Source of the DNA: Mesorhizobium sp. CA8
GTDB lineage: Bacteria > Pseudomonadota > Alphaproteobacteria > Rhizobiales > Rhizobiaceae
NCBI RefSeq assembly: GCF_020164955.1
Contig: NZ_JAIUHG010000014.1
Coordinates: 1-64,000, forward strand
Direction: 5' to 3'
Length of the DNA: 64,000 nucleotides
The notes under the pieces are model-generated. The model saw only the letters and a list, made by a program, of their open reading frames with translations, had not been told where the DNA came from and searched no databases. The translations under genes were made by a program, and so were the position numbers. This document shows, in pieces, positions 20,338-29,451 of the stretch (positions within the stretch are counted from its first letter, which is position 1; each line of letters starts with the position of its first letter).

Positions 20338-21845
20338 GGGACCCGTTCCTCGAGCAGGCCGTGGGCCATGTAGAATTCCTTCAGGCCGGCCAGCGCCGGA
20401 TGCGCCAGCGCCCGCCTCAGATAATCGCGGATGCGCGGCAGGTGCTTCAGATAGTAAGGCTTGCCGTCCCGCTTTTCGAGCCGCACGAAGATGCCGAGGA
20501 TCTTCGAATTGCGCTGCGCCGCCATGATCGCATAGGCCTCGGCGAACCCGGCCTCGTCGAAAGCGCCGGCGGCGCGCCTGGCCGCGACATAGGCGGCAAC
20601 CGTCCGCCGCTCGATCTCGGGCGGGACGGTGACGCGCGCATCCATAGCCAAGGAGGCGACGTCATAGGCGGCAGGGCCGATCAGCGCGTCCTGCACGTCG
20701 ATGATGCCGAGCCGGTCGAGGCCGGAACGCTCCGCCCGCCAGATGATGTTGGGCGAATGGAAGTCGCGCAGCATCAGCGTGTATTCGCTGCCGGCGAGGC
20801 GGTCGAGCACCGCATTCCATACCTGGTGATAGCCGTCTCGCAATTCATCGTTAGCCGGTCCGCCGGTGATCCAAGGCACATACCAGTCGACCAGAAGATC
20901 GGCCTCGATCAACATGGCTTCCCGATCGAAAGGCGGCACCTCGTGGAACACGCCGGGTGCCGCTTCCATGCGCGTGGACCAGGCCTTGCCATGCATCATG
21001 GCCAGCAGCTCGGCCGCCGCTTCGTAGCGTTCGGCGATGGGCAGGCCGTCCTGGCCGAGAAAACCTTCCGAGCCGAGATGTTCGATCAGCAGAAAACCCT
21101 GGTCGAGGTCCTGGGCATGGATCGCCGGCACGCTGACGCCTGCTGCATAGAGCGCCCGGTCGATGGCGACGAAAGCGGTCACGGATTGCGCCGTGTGGGC
21201 GATCACCGCATAGGGCTTGCCGTCGCGCACCGGCGGCCCGAGCACCAGGCGCGGCGAATTCATCAGCACCCGTGGCGCCTGGCCGGGCAGCGAGACGATC
21301 TCGTAGGAGCGGGCGGAGGCGTCTCCGACGAAATGGCGGCGGGCAGCTTCGCCCCAGCCTGCGGCGGCCAGGAAATCGCGCATCGCCAATGATCGCGCCA
21401 CGCGCTCGAAAACCGGTCCCTGCCCGGAAAGCCGCGCCACGCGGCCTTCGCCCTGCTCGGCAAGATCGACCCACAGCGCCGTTCCCGGCAACCGGTCTGC
21501 CGCCCGTTCCGGCCATTCGATGAGCGCCGCGCCTTGGCTGAGCGCGTCGTCGAGCCCGAGCTCATCGATCTCGTCCGGCGCGGACAGCCGATAGAGGTCG
21601 AAATGATGCACCGGAACGCGCGTCTCGTAGCTCTGCACCAGTGTGAAAGTCGGGCTCGGCACTTCGAGGCCGCTATCGTCGGCAAGCGCCCGGATCAGCG
21701 CGCGCGCCAGCGTCGACTTGCCGGCGCCGAGATCGCCTTTCAGCGCGATCGCGTCGCCCGCGCGCAACGCCATGGCGAGGTCCTCGCCAAGCCTTGCCGT
21801 TGCCGCCTCGTCGGCGAGAAAACGCTCCAACACCGTTCCTGCCAT
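20334..21845 (-). CDS. tsaE-amgK: TsaE-AmgK fusion: tRNA t6A synthesis ATPase joined to amino-sugar kinase
   Basis: One 503-residue protein with two domains. Residues about 1-155 are TsaE, the ATPase that recycles the threonylcarbamoyl-adenosine complex on ANN-decoding tRNAs: Walker A GDLGAGKSTLARAL (37-50), PSPTFTLVQ and the HFDLYRL motif. Residues about 165-500 are an aminoglycoside-phosphotransferase-like kinase with catalytic LMLRDFHSPNIIW and the metal aspartate in LGIIDVQDA. This matches AmgK, the anomeric MurNAc/GlcNAc kinase. A fusion of this kind is, from memory, recurrent in alphaproteobacteria. murU overlaps downstream, divL ends 10 bases upstream. Confidence 0.88.
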   Translation of the reverse strand: MAGTVLERFLADEAATARLGEDLAMALRAGDAIALKGDLGAGKSTLARALIRALADDSGLEVPSPTFTLVQSYETRVPVHHFDLYRLSAPDEIDELGLDDALSQGAALIEWPERAADRLPGTALWVDLAEQGEGRVARLSGQGPVFERVARSLAMRDFLAAAGWGEAARRHFVGDASARSYEIVSLPGQAPRVLMNSPRLVLGPPVRDGKPYAVIAHTAQSVTAFVAIDRALYAAGVSVPAIHAQDLDQGFLLIEHLGSEGFLGQDGLPIAERYEAAAELLAMMHGKAWSTRMEAAPGVFHEVPPFDREAMLIEADLLVDWYVPWITGGPANDELRDGYHQVWNAVLDRLAGSEYTLMLRDFHSPNIIWRAERSGLDRLGIIDVQDALIGPAAYDVASLAMDARVTVPPEIERRTVAAYVAARRAAGAFDEAGFAEAYAIMAAQRNSKILGIFVRLEKRDGKPYYLKHLPRIRDYLRRALAHPALAGLKEFYMAHGLLEERVP

Positions 21846-21855
21846 ATAGTCCGCG

Positions 21856-24435
21856 CTACTCGGCCGCGTCGCGGATGCCCGCCGGCGTATCGGGGATCCC
21901 GGAAGGCTTGTCCGGGAAGGTGCAGATCACCGTGGTGCCCTTGTCCTTGCCGGTCTCGATGCGCACGGTTCCACCATGCAGTTCGACGAAGCTCTTGACA
22001 ATCGAGAGCCCGAGCCCCGCGCCGCGCCGCCGCCCGCCATTGGTGCGCGGCTCGAAGCGGCGGAAGACCGATTCCAGCACATCCGGCGGCATGCCGGGGC
22101 CGTCGTCATGCACGGAGAACTCGACGCCGTCGGCCAGCCGGCGGCAGGTGAGCCGGATCGTGCTTGCCTCCGGCGCATAATTAGCCGCGTTGCTGAGCAG
22201 GTTGTAGAGGATCTGGCGGATGCGGGTCTCATCGCCATGGAAGCTCGCCGGCGCCTCCGCCGCATCGATCTCGAGCTTGATTTGATGCTCGTCCAGCCGG
22301 TCGGCGACCAGCTCGGCGGCCGCGGCGATCGTCCTGTCGACGCTCATTTCGGAGATGTCGAGCTGCATGATGCCGGCATCGACGGTCGCCAGGTCGAGGA
22401 TATCGTTGACGATGGTGAGCAGCACCGATGAGGACGAGCCGACATGCTCGACATATTCGCGCTGTTTGGGCGTCAGCGGCCCGGTCGCGGGCAGCGACAG
22501 AAGCTCGGTGAAGCCGATGATGTTGGTCAACGGCGAGCGCAGCTCATAGGACACGTGCTGCACGAATTCATTCTTCAACTGGTCGGATTTCTCCAACGCC
22601 TCGTTCCTGTCCTTCAGCGCCCGTTCGACATTGACGGTGTCGGTGACGTCGACGAAGGTTATCATCACCTGGCCATTGGGCAGGTGGATCACCGCATAGC
22701 TCAGCACGTCCCCGTTCATCAGCTCGATCTGGCCGCGGCGGTCGCGGCGCTCGTCGTCGAAGCCGGTGACCGCGGCGACGAAGCCGCCCCACGGGCTGTT
22801 CGCCGCACGCTGGTCGCACAGGTCGCGGATCGCCGAAACATGGATATTCGGCTTGACCGCTTCCGCCGTCAACCCCCACAGCGCGACGAAGGCCGGATTG
22901 GACAGCCGCAGCCGCCCGTCCGGACCGAACACGACCACGCCCTCGGCGAGATTGTCCAGCGTCTCGCCCTGCACCCGCACGGCGGTCTGGTAGCGGCTTT
23001 CGAGGTCCATCTTCTCGGTCAGGTTCTCGAACACCCAGGTGACGCCGCCCTTCGGCTGTGGGTTCGCCACGACGCGGATCGTCTTGCCGTCCGGCAGGTG
23101 CCACCAATGCTCCTGCGATTCGACGGCGCGATAGGCGCTGAGCAGGTTTTCCTTCCAGCGCCGCCATTCCGGCTGCTCGGCGATCCTGCCTTCTGAGCGC
23201 AGCCGGTCGAGCAGCAGCGTGTTGGAAGGAGCGCTGAGCAGGAAGCCCGAGTCGAGGCCCCAGAGCTTCTGGAAGGCCTGGTTGAAGAAGCGCAGCTTTT
23301 CCTCGGTATCGAAGATCGCCACCGCGGTGTTCAACTGGTCGAGCGTGTCGGCATGGCTGCGCACGGTCCGCTCATATTCGGCGCGGATCGTCTCGGCCGC
23401 GCTGGTGTCGCAGGCAAGCCCCGCCGAGCCCTCGGCGCCGGCGAAGTCGGTGACCGCGAACATGCGGCGGTCGCCTTCGATCACGGTGGAAAGCGTCTGT
23501 TCGAAGACGGGTCGCGTCTTGTGCTGCTCGGCGATCTGATCGCGCGCCTGGCCGCCAAGGAATTCCTTCGCGTCGCGCACCGCCGCGGCCGGGCTTTCGG
23601 CCTCCACCGCCTCGGCATAGGCGCGGTTGACCCATTGCAATCGCCCGTCCGCGGCTCGCAGCCATGTCGGCATCTTCAACGCGTCGAGCAGGCCGATCAG
23701 GGTGTCGTATTCTGCGTTGAGCCGCTGGTTCTCGATCTTCAGCCTGGCCTGGTTGCGCAGCGTCTCCGACAGCGACACGAAGCGCACCAGCACATGCGCC
23801 GCGCTCTTGCGGCCATGCACCTCCAGCGGCACGCCGGCCTGCGTTTCGATGACGAGGTCAAACGCCTTCGCCTGTTCGCGCAGCGCGGCGACCGCGTGCT
23901 CCAGCGCCGCCGCCGAGCGCGGCATGAGCCAACGGCCGAAGGCGAGGAAGGCTGACCTGTCGTCGGGCGCGCCGCTTTCCAGCGGCAGGCTGCCGATGAG
24001 CTCGGGCTTCTTGTTGTCCATTGTCCAGACGATCAGTCGCTGGTCGCGCAGGTTGAGCAGCGCTTCGGAACGCTGCAGCGCCGCGTTGACGTCCGCGACG
24101 CGGGCCCTGAGCTGGACATTCTGCGAGGCGGTGCGGGCACGCTCGCGGATCAGGAAGATCGCCGAGACCATGGCGGCGCCCATGACGCCGACGAACATGG
24201 CGAGCTGCATGACCTCAACGGTGCCGACCGGTGCAGCGACCTTTCCCGGAATGCCCGCATCGGCGTGGGCCGCAAAGACAAGCAGCGGGCCGGCAAGCGC
24301 CGAGGTGCCAAGAAGCGAGGCCAGCCGCAAGCCGGCGCGAAAACCGCCGCCGCTCACGGCCGGGCCGATCTCGTTCGAATCCCTATGGCCGCCGGAAACG
24401 GCCTTTCCCGCGCGTGGCGGGTAATCCCCCGGCAT
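21856..24435 (-). CDS. divL: DivL-like PAS sensor kinase with tyrosine in the H-box
   Basis: An 859-residue sensor kinase. Membrane segments lie at about 36-57 and 72-97, then a coiled linker, several PAS-type regions (about 230-560), the dimerisation domain and a HATPase domain with N box (ILYNLLSNAANYAPEAS), G1 (VHDDGPGMPP), F and G2 boxes (RGAGLGLSIVK). The H-box reads FVQHVSYELRSPLTNIIG: the phospho-accepting histidine of ordinary kinases is Tyr630. This is the hallmark of Caulobacter DivL, which controls CckA and cell-cycle phosphorylation. The start at 24435 is chosen for GAAGAGGA seven bases upstream; an in-frame ATG at 24585 is possible. It lies between ahcY and tsaE-amgK. Confidence 0.85.
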   Translation of the reverse strand: MPGDYPPRAGKAVSGGHRDSNEIGPAVSGGGFRAGLRLASLLGTSALAGPLLVFAAHADAGIPGKVAAPVGTVEVMQLAMFVGVMGAAMVSAIFLIRERARTASQNVQLRARVADVNAALQRSEALLNLRDQRLIVWTMDNKKPELIGSLPLESGAPDDRSAFLAFGRWLMPRSAAALEHAVAALREQAKAFDLVIETQAGVPLEVHGRKSAAHVLVRFVSLSETLRNQARLKIENQRLNAEYDTLIGLLDALKMPTWLRAADGRLQWVNRAYAEAVEAESPAAAVRDAKEFLGGQARDQIAEQHKTRPVFEQTLSTVIEGDRRMFAVTDFAGAEGSAGLACDTSAAETIRAEYERTVRSHADTLDQLNTAVAIFDTEEKLRFFNQAFQKLWGLDSGFLLSAPSNTLLLDRLRSEGRIAEQPEWRRWKENLLSAYRAVESQEHWWHLPDGKTIRVVANPQPKGGVTWVFENLTEKMDLESRYQTAVRVQGETLDNLAEGVVVFGPDGRLRLSNPAFVALWGLTAEAVKPNIHVSAIRDLCDQRAANSPWGGFVAAVTGFDDERRDRRGQIELMNGDVLSYAVIHLPNGQVMITFVDVTDTVNVERALKDRNEALEKSDQLKNEFVQHVSYELRSPLTNIIGFTELLSLPATGPLTPKQREYVEHVGSSSSVLLTIVNDILDLATVDAGIMQLDISEMSVDRTIAAAAELVADRLDEHQIKLEIDAAEAPASFHGDETRIRQILYNLLSNAANYAPEASTIRLTCRRLADGVEFSVHDDGPGMPPDVLESVFRRFEPRTNGGRRRGAGLGLSIVKSFVELHGGTVRIETGKDKGTTVICTFPDKPSGIPDTPAGIRDAAE

Positions 24436-24556
24436 GTCTTGGTCCTCTTCGCCGCTTGAATGCAAGACCGCCCTGAATGCGTCCCGGCCCAACATGTCCC
24501 CGGACCGCGAATCACAACAATAACGCCTGCCGGAATCGGCGTGAAGAATCATTGGC

Positions 24557-24596
24557 GCAAAAAATAAAGCCGGGCGGAAAGTCAACCACCCGGCTT
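24557..24596 (-). terminator. Rho-independent terminator of ahcY
   Basis: Minus-strand stem AAGCCGGG (24596-24589), 14-base loop, CCCGGCTT (24574-24567), followed by TTATTTTTT. It lies about 30 bases past the ahcY stop. Confidence 0.85.
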
Positions 24597-24624
24597 CAAT
24601 ATCTGGTAGATAATTTAGCTTTGG

Positions 24625-26025
24625 TTAATAGCGGTAGTGTTCCGGCTTGTACGGACCCTGCGGCGTCACGCCGATATAGGCGGCCTGCTCGCCCGAAAGC
24701 TCCGTCAGCTTGGCGCCGAGCTTGTCGAGATGCAGCCGCGCCACCTTCTCGTCGAGGTGCTTGGGCAGCACATAGACCTGGTTCTGATACTGGCCGTGCT
24801 TGGTGAAGAGCTCGATCTGCGCCAGCACCTGGTTGGTGAACGAAGCCGACATGACGAAGCTCGGATGTCCGGTGGCGTTGCCGAGGTTGAGCAGGCGTCC
24901 TTCGGACAGAAGGATCATCCGCTTGCCGTCCGGGAAGGTGATCAGGTCGACCTGCGGCTTGACGTTGGTCCATTTCAAATTGCGCAGCGCCGCGACCTGG
25001 ATCTCGTTGTCGAAGTGGCCGATATTGCCGACGATCACCATGTCCTTCATCGCCCGCATATGGTCGAGCGTGACGACGTCCTTGTTGCCGGTTGTGGTGA
25101 TGACGATGTCGGCGGTGGGGGCGGCGTCTTCCAGCGTCACCACCTCATAGCCGTCCATGGCCGCCTGCAGCGCGCAGATCGGGTCGACCTCGGTGACCTT
25201 GACGCGGGCACCGGCGCCGCGCAGCGAGGCCGACGAGCCCTTGCCGACGTCGCCATAGCCGCAGACCACTGCGACCTTGCCGGCCATCATCGTGTCGGTG
25301 CCGCGGCGGATGCCGTCGACCAGCGATTCCTTGCAGCCATATTTGTTGTCGAATTTCGACTTGGTGACGGAATCGTTGACGTTGATTGCCGGGAAGGGCA
25401 GCAGGCCCTTCTTCTGCAGCTGGTAGAGGCGGTTGACGCCGGTGGTGGTCTCCTCGGTGACGCCGCGGATCGCTTCGCGCTGCTTGGTGAAGAAGCCCGG
25501 CGAGGCCTTCAGGCGCTTCTTGATCTGGGCGAACAGGATCTCTTCCTCCTCGCTGCCGGGATTGGACAGCACGTCCTCGCCGGCCTCGGCGCGCGCGCCG
25601 AGCAGAATGTACATGGTGGCGTCGCCGCCATCGTCCAGGATCATGTTGGAGGTGCCGCCGTCGGTCCACTGGAAGATGCGGTCGGTGTAGTCCCAATAGT
25701 CTTCCAGCGACTCGCCCTTGACGGCGAAGACCGGGACGCCGGCCTCGGCGATGGCCGCCGCGGCATGATCCTGCGTCGAGAAGATGTTGCAGGAGGCCCA
25801 GCGGATGTCGGCGCCCAGCGCCTTCAGCGTCTCGATCAGAACCGCCGTCTGGATGGTCATGTGCAGCGAGCCGGTGATGCGCGCGCCCTTGAGCGGCTGC
25901 TTGGCGCCGAACTCCTCGCGGCAGGCCATCAGGCCCGGCATTTCGGTTTCGGCGATCTCGATCTCCTTGCGGCCCCAGCCGGCAAGCGAGATGTCGGCGA
26001 CCACATAGTCCTTGCTACCCGTCAT
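24625..26025 (-). CDS. ahcY: S-adenosylhomocysteine hydrolase
   Basis: AhcY splits S-adenosylhomocysteine, the product of all SAM methylations, to homocysteine and adenosine, using bound NAD. The 466-residue protein contains [15 protein letters not shown], the catalytic Lys/Asp region [16 protein letters not shown], the NAD loop [20 protein letters not shown], and the C-terminal [20 protein letters not shown] ending PYKPEHYRY. Its own terminator and a probable SahR-type operator upstream (26135-26152) suggest that it is a single-gene unit sensing S-adenosylhomocysteine. Confidence 0.97.
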   Translation of the reverse strand: MTGSKDYVVADISLAGWGRKEIEIAETEMPGLMACREEFGAKQPLKGARITGSLHMTIQTAVLIETLKALGADIRWASCNIFSTQDHAAAAIAEAGVPVFAVKGESLEDYWDYTDRIFQWTDGGTSNMILDDGGDATMYILLGARAEAGEDVLSNPGSEEEEILFAQIKKRLKASPGFFTKQREAIRGVTEETTTGVNRLYQLQKKGLLPFPAINVNDSVTKSKFDNKYGCKESLVDGIRRGTDTMMAGKVAVVCGYGDVGKGSSASLRGAGARVKVTEVDPICALQAAMDGYEVVTLEDAAPTADIVITTTGNKDVVTLDHMRAMKDMVIVGNIGHFDNEIQVAALRNLKWTNVKPQVDLITFPDGKRMILLSEGRLLNLGNATGHPSFVMSASFTNQVLAQIELFTKHGQYQNQVYVLPKHLDEKVARLHLDKLGAKLTELSGEQAAYIGVTPQGPYKPEHYRY

Positions 26026-26134
26026 GGCAGTGCTCCGGTGTGATTTTTCTCAAAGGCGCGCCGGCGCCGGGAGGCGCGTGGAAGGGGCGCGGTTGCCGCC
26101 TGACTAGCAGATCGGCCGCCATACGACAATGGGA

Positions 26135-26152
26135 CATAAAGAAATCTTTATG
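26135..26152 (-). promoter_or_regulatory. Candidate SahR operator upstream of ahcY
   Basis: CATAAAGA, two bases, TCTTTATG: a perfect 8-bp palindrome 110 bases before the ahcY start. ATAAAGA-TCTTTAT palindromes are the type of site I recall for SahR, an ArsR-family regulator of the methionine cycle that responds to S-adenosylhomocysteine. No sahR gene is in the window. Confidence 0.5.
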
Positions 26153-26168
26153 CGCGCATGTCTTGGGA

Positions 26169-26190
26169 GCGCAACACACGAGCGTTGCGC
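26169..26190 (-). terminator. Hairpin just after the HPr gene
   Basis: GCGCAAC (26169-26175) and GTTGCGC (26184-26190) form a perfect 7-bp stem directly beyond the ptsH-like stop codon. No T tract follows, so it may be a processing or Rho-dependent stop rather than an intrinsic terminator. Confidence 0.35.
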
Positions 26191-26192
26191 GA

Positions 26193-26489
26193 TCAGATTT
26201 CCTCGCCGAAACGCGAGGCGACCAGCTGCTCCAGCGCGTCCATGGCCGGCACGGCCTCAGGGCCGCTGGCGATGACGCGGATCGAATAGCCCGGGCTCGC
26301 CGCCAGCATCATCAGGCCCATGATCGACGTGCCACCGACCTTCACGCCGTCCTTCTCGACATGGATGGTGGCGTCGAAGCCGCTGGCGACCTGGACGAAC
26401 TTGGCCGAAGCGCGCGCATGCAGGCCGCGCTGATTGATGATCGGGAACTCCCGCACAACCTCGTCCGTCTGCGGCGCCGATGCGTTCAT
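26193..26489 (-). CDS. ptsH: HPr phosphocarrier of the regulatory PTS
   Basis: A 98-residue HPr/NPr-type phosphocarrier. The phosphorylation site is His24 in NQRGLHARASAKFVQ. The second segment VKVGGTSIMGLMMLAASPG includes the Ser region that HPr kinase modifies. It overlaps the EIIA gene by four bases. With EIIA-Man and HprK but no sugar permease, this is the regulatory PTS seen in alphaproteobacteria, passing phosphate from PtsP-type enzyme I (not in the window) to control targets. Confidence 0.92.
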   Translation of the reverse strand: MNASAPQTDEVVREFPIINQRGLHARASAKFVQVASGFDATIHVEKDGVKVGGTSIMGLMMLAASPGYSIRVIASGPEAVPAMDALEQLVASRFGEEI

Positions 26490-26887
26490 TTGCTGCTCAG
26501 GAGCTGGCTGGCGACGTTGATGTATTTGCGGCCCGCCGCCTGCGCTTCGTCGAGCGCGGCAGCCATGTTGTCACCCTTGCGGATCGAGGAGAGCTTGATC
26601 AGCATCGGCAGGTTCATGCCGGCGATGACCTCGGTGCGGCCGGATTCCATCACCGAGATGGCGAGATTGGAGGGTGTTCCGCCGAACATGTCGGTGAGCA
26701 CGATGACGCCGGCTCCAGTGTCGACGCGCGCCACCGCGTCGACGATGTCGGCCCGGCGCTGCTCCATGTCGTCGTCGGCGCCGATCGCCACGGTTTCGAA
26801 ATTGTCTTGCGGCCCGACGACATGCTCCACGGCATGCCGGAACTCGGTGGCGAGTTGACCGTGCGTCACGAGCACGAGTCCGATCAT
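26486..26887 (-). CDS. manX: PTS EIIA component, mannose type
   Basis: A 133-residue EIIA-Man fold protein. The N-terminal LVLVTHGQLATEF holds the phospho-accepting His9, and VLTDMFGGTPSNLA is the family hallmark loop. There is no IIB, IIC or IID gene nearby, so it likely signals rather than transports. In rhizobia and brucellae such an EIIA sits downstream of hprK and chvG, exactly as here. The symbol follows the family; some genomes name it ptsM or eIIA-Man. Confidence 0.88.
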   Translation of the reverse strand: MIGLVLVTHGQLATEFRHAVEHVVGPQDNFETVAIGADDDMEQRRADIVDAVARVDTGAGVIVLTDMFGGTPSNLAISVMESGRTEVIAGMNLPMLIKLSSIRKGDNMAAALDEAQAAGRKYINVASQLLSSK

Positions 26888-27051
26888 TCTCTGGTGGCTC
26901 CCGTCATCGCCGCTTCACAGGCGTATCTTATGTTCGCCAGCCATTCCAGGCGGCGGGAGCGCTATCTTGTCGACGCACGGCCGGTTGACAAGCCCAAAAT
27001 TGCGGCGGTCCGGGCCATTTTGACGCATCGCAACAAAAAACCCCTAGCGGA

Positions 27052-27513
27052 TCACGAAAAAGGCCGGATCGACAGCCGCGCCATCAGCATGGGCAGCGCG
27101 GCGGTGACATTTTGCCGGACGACCTCGATGCGGGGCAGCCGGCATCCGCCGATCGTCTCTGCGGCTTCGTCCTGCAGACGCGCCATGTCGGCCGGTTCGA
27201 CTAGCCGAACCACCAGATCGACCACAGCGGCCGGCTCGAAGGCCAGCGGCCGCGGTCCGATGCCGTGCACCTCGCAGAGCCCGGCGATGGTGGGCGGCGC
27301 GCGGCACACCAGCCGGCCGCCATGCGCGGTCGCAAACAACTGGTCGTCGCCGACCAGCCGGGAAAACACGCCGCGGGTTCGGCAATGATCGATAAGCGCC
27401 AGCGCCAGCGTCGTCTTGCCGAAGCCGGACGGGCCGGTGATCAGCACGCCATGCTCGCCGATCAGGAGGGCCGTACCATGGATGTTGCGGGGTTTCGTGG
27501 CGCTGTCCGTCAT
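27052..27513 (-). CDS. hprK: HPr kinase/phosphorylase, short alphaproteobacterial form
   Basis: A 153-residue protein that corresponds to only the C-terminal catalytic domain of Gram-positive HprK, which is about 310 residues long. The P-loop is GPSGFGKTTLALAL (27-40). A conserved RGLV-like region appears as LVGDDQLF. It phosphorylates and dephosphorylates a serine of HPr. It begins 14 bases after chvG, so it is co-transcribed, and a 164-base gap precedes the EIIA gene. The short form is normal in alphaproteobacteria. Confidence 0.88.
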   Translation of the reverse strand: MTDSATKPRNIHGTALLIGEHGVLITGPSGFGKTTLALALIDHCRTRGVFSRLVGDDQLFATAHGGRLVCRAPPTIAGLCEVHGIGPRPLAFEPAAVVDLVVRLVEPADMARLQDEAAETIGGCRLPRIEVVRQNVTAALPMLMARLSIRPFS

Positions 27514-27527
27514 GTTCGGTTCGGCGA

Positions 27528-29312
27528 TCAGCCTTCCGCGGGCAGCGTCACCACGAAACGCGCGCCCTTGATCTCGCCGGGCTTGGTGCCGGGGATGTTC
27601 TCGGCCGTCAGCGTGCCGCCATGCGCCTCGACGATCTGCCGGCTGATCGATAGGCCGAGGCCGGAGTTCTGGCCGAATGCCTCGCCGGCTGGCCGGTCGG
27701 TGTAGAAGCGCTCGAAGATGCGGTCGATCGTCTCGGCCCGGATCCCCGGGCCGTTGTCGTCGACGGTGATGATGTTGAACTTGCCCGCGCGAGCCAATGA
27801 GATCGCGATGTGCCCATGCTCGTCGGGCACGAAGGAGCGCGCGTTCTCGATTAGGTTGGTGATGACCTGGCCGATCCTGAGGTCGTGGCCGACGACGAAA
27901 TAGCCTCGAGCGCCGGCCGGCAGCTTGGCCACCTTGAGCTCGATCTCGACCGTCTTTTTGTTGCGCGTCGTCTCGCGCGAGACCGCGATGAGATCGGTGA
28001 TGAACTTCTTCAGGTCGACCGTCGCCGCGTCGTCGCGCGCAAGCTCGGCGTCGAGCCGCGATGCGTCGGAGATGTCGGTGATCAGCCGGTCGAGCCGCTT
28101 CACGTCGTGCTGAATGATCTCCATCAGACGCGCGCGAGACGTATCATTTTTCGCCAAAGGCAGCGTCTCGACCGCGCTGCGCAGCGACGTCAGCGGGTTC
28201 TTCAGTTCATGCGACACGTCGGCCGCGAAGCTTTCGATTGCCTCGATTCTCGCATAAAGCGCGTTGGTCATGTCGCGCACGGCAATGGACAAATTGCCGA
28301 TCTCGTCCTGACGATCGGAAAAATCGGGGATTTCCTCGCGGCTCTTGACGCCGCGCCGCACCCTGACGGCGGCGGCGGAGAGCCGGCGCAGCGGATTGGC
28401 GATGGTGGATGCCAGAAGCAACGACAGGATCGCGGTGACGAGAGCCGCCACCCCGAACACGCGCAGGATCGCCTTGCGCTCGGCCGCGACGATCTTGTCG
28501 ATGTCGCCGCCCTCTGTGGACAGCATCAGCACGCCGAGCACGGCGCGGAAGCGCTGGATCGGCACCGCGACGGAGACGATCTGCTCACCCTGCTCGCTCA
28601 CCCGCACGATGGTCGAGGGGCTGCCGGTTAGCGCCTTGACCACTTCCGGGAAGGCCGCGCCATTGCCGCCAGGCTGCTCGTGATAGACCGGCAGGTCCTT
28701 GTTGCGGAAGAAGTCGAAGATGAACTTCTCGACCCGTTCCAGGAGGTCCGGCTGCTCGTCCTCGACCGGCGGCAGGTCGTAGCGCAGGATCTGGCCGCGC
28801 GAATAGAGATGCCGCGAATCGAGCAGCAGATTGGCGTCGCGGTCATAGATGCGGGCGCGTGTGCGCGTCGGCGAGATCAAGCGCCTGAGCACCGGCGCGA
28901 CGCGTTCCGGATTGATCGGGAAATCGAGATTGTCGAGCTGGTCGGAGCCCGGTCCAAGGCTCTCGCCGGCTTGCAGCTCCAGCAGCTTTTCCGGGTCGAT
29001 GCTGATCGAGTCGGTCTCGACGGTCGCCGAAGCCGCGATCGCGCCGGCGATGATCTCGCCCTGCGTCATCAGGCTTTCGACGCGCGCGTCGATCAGCCCG
29101 TCGCGGAAGGTGTTGAGATAGAGGATGCCGGTGACCAGCACGGCGAGGCCGGCCATGTTGAGGAACAGGATGCGCCGCGTCAGGCTGGAGAAGATATGAT
29201 GGCCGAGAAACCGGCGCATCGGCACCGTGAATTTCGACACGAAGGCGGGCACGATCCGCGGCGGGCGCCTCGCCGCGCCCGCCCGTCTGCCTCGCTCTAC
29301 TTCCACTGCCAT
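27528..29312 (-). CDS. chvG: Sensor histidine kinase ChvG (ExoS)
   Basis: A 594-residue membrane kinase that with ChvI senses acid and envelope stress and is required for host interaction in rhizobia and agrobacteria. Transmembrane segments at about 46-68 and 285-306 enclose a periplasmic sensor domain of some 215 residues. Then come HAMP, H-box DVSHELKNPLTSLRSAVE with His368, N box (ITNLIENARSFV), G1 (VDDNGPGI) and G2 (GLGLSIS). In agrobacteria and Sinorhizobium the periplasmic part is inhibited by ExoR. Downstream hprK is 14 bases away. Gap to chvI is 137 bases and holds an imperfect inverted repeat. Confidence 0.95.
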   Translation of the reverse strand: MAVEVERGRRAGAARRPPRIVPAFVSKFTVPMRRFLGHHIFSSLTRRILFLNMAGLAVLVTGILYLNTFRDGLIDARVESLMTQGEIIAGAIAASATVETDSISIDPEKLLELQAGESLGPGSDQLDNLDFPINPERVAPVLRRLISPTRTRARIYDRDANLLLDSRHLYSRGQILRYDLPPVEDEQPDLLERVEKFIFDFFRNKDLPVYHEQPGGNGAAFPEVVKALTGSPSTIVRVSEQGEQIVSVAVPIQRFRAVLGVLMLSTEGGDIDKIVAAERKAILRVFGVAALVTAILSLLLASTIANPLRRLSAAAVRVRRGVKSREEIPDFSDRQDEIGNLSIAVRDMTNALYARIEAIESFAADVSHELKNPLTSLRSAVETLPLAKNDTSRARLMEIIQHDVKRLDRLITDISDASRLDAELARDDAATVDLKKFITDLIAVSRETTRNKKTVEIELKVAKLPAGARGYFVVGHDLRIGQVITNLIENARSFVPDEHGHIAISLARAGKFNIITVDDNGPGIRAETIDRIFERFYTDRPAGEAFGQNSGLGLSISRQIVEAHGGTLTAENIPGTKPGEIKGARFVVTLPAEG

Positions 29313-29337
29313 CGAATAGCAGGCCCTGCTTAATTGG

Positions 29338-29451
29338 TGAGTAGGCAGAAGGCGGTAGGGAATAGAGAAATGGTTGCGACTATGGGGCCGCTAGCACCAT
29401 TCAAAACTGACTGCCGACTGTTCCCTGCTGCGTACTCACTACTGCCTATTC
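29338..29451. repeat. Imperfect inverted repeat between chvG and chvI
   Basis: The left arm GTGAGTAGGCAGAAGG (from 29338) running into GGTAGGGAATAG is matched in reverse by TTCCCTGCTGC, TACTCACT and ACTGCCTATTC (29421-29451). The whole fills the chvI-chvG gap and would fold as a long broken hairpin in the chvIG transcript, perhaps uncoupling the two genes. The ACTGCCTATTC type of sequence looks like a dispersed Mesorhizobium repeat. Confidence 0.45.

Noticed and set aside
24637..26043. 468-codon plus-strand frame opposite ahcY, and similar frame opposite pckA (30399-32048)
   Set aside because: Both mirror strongly conserved enzymes; the translated products have no domain.
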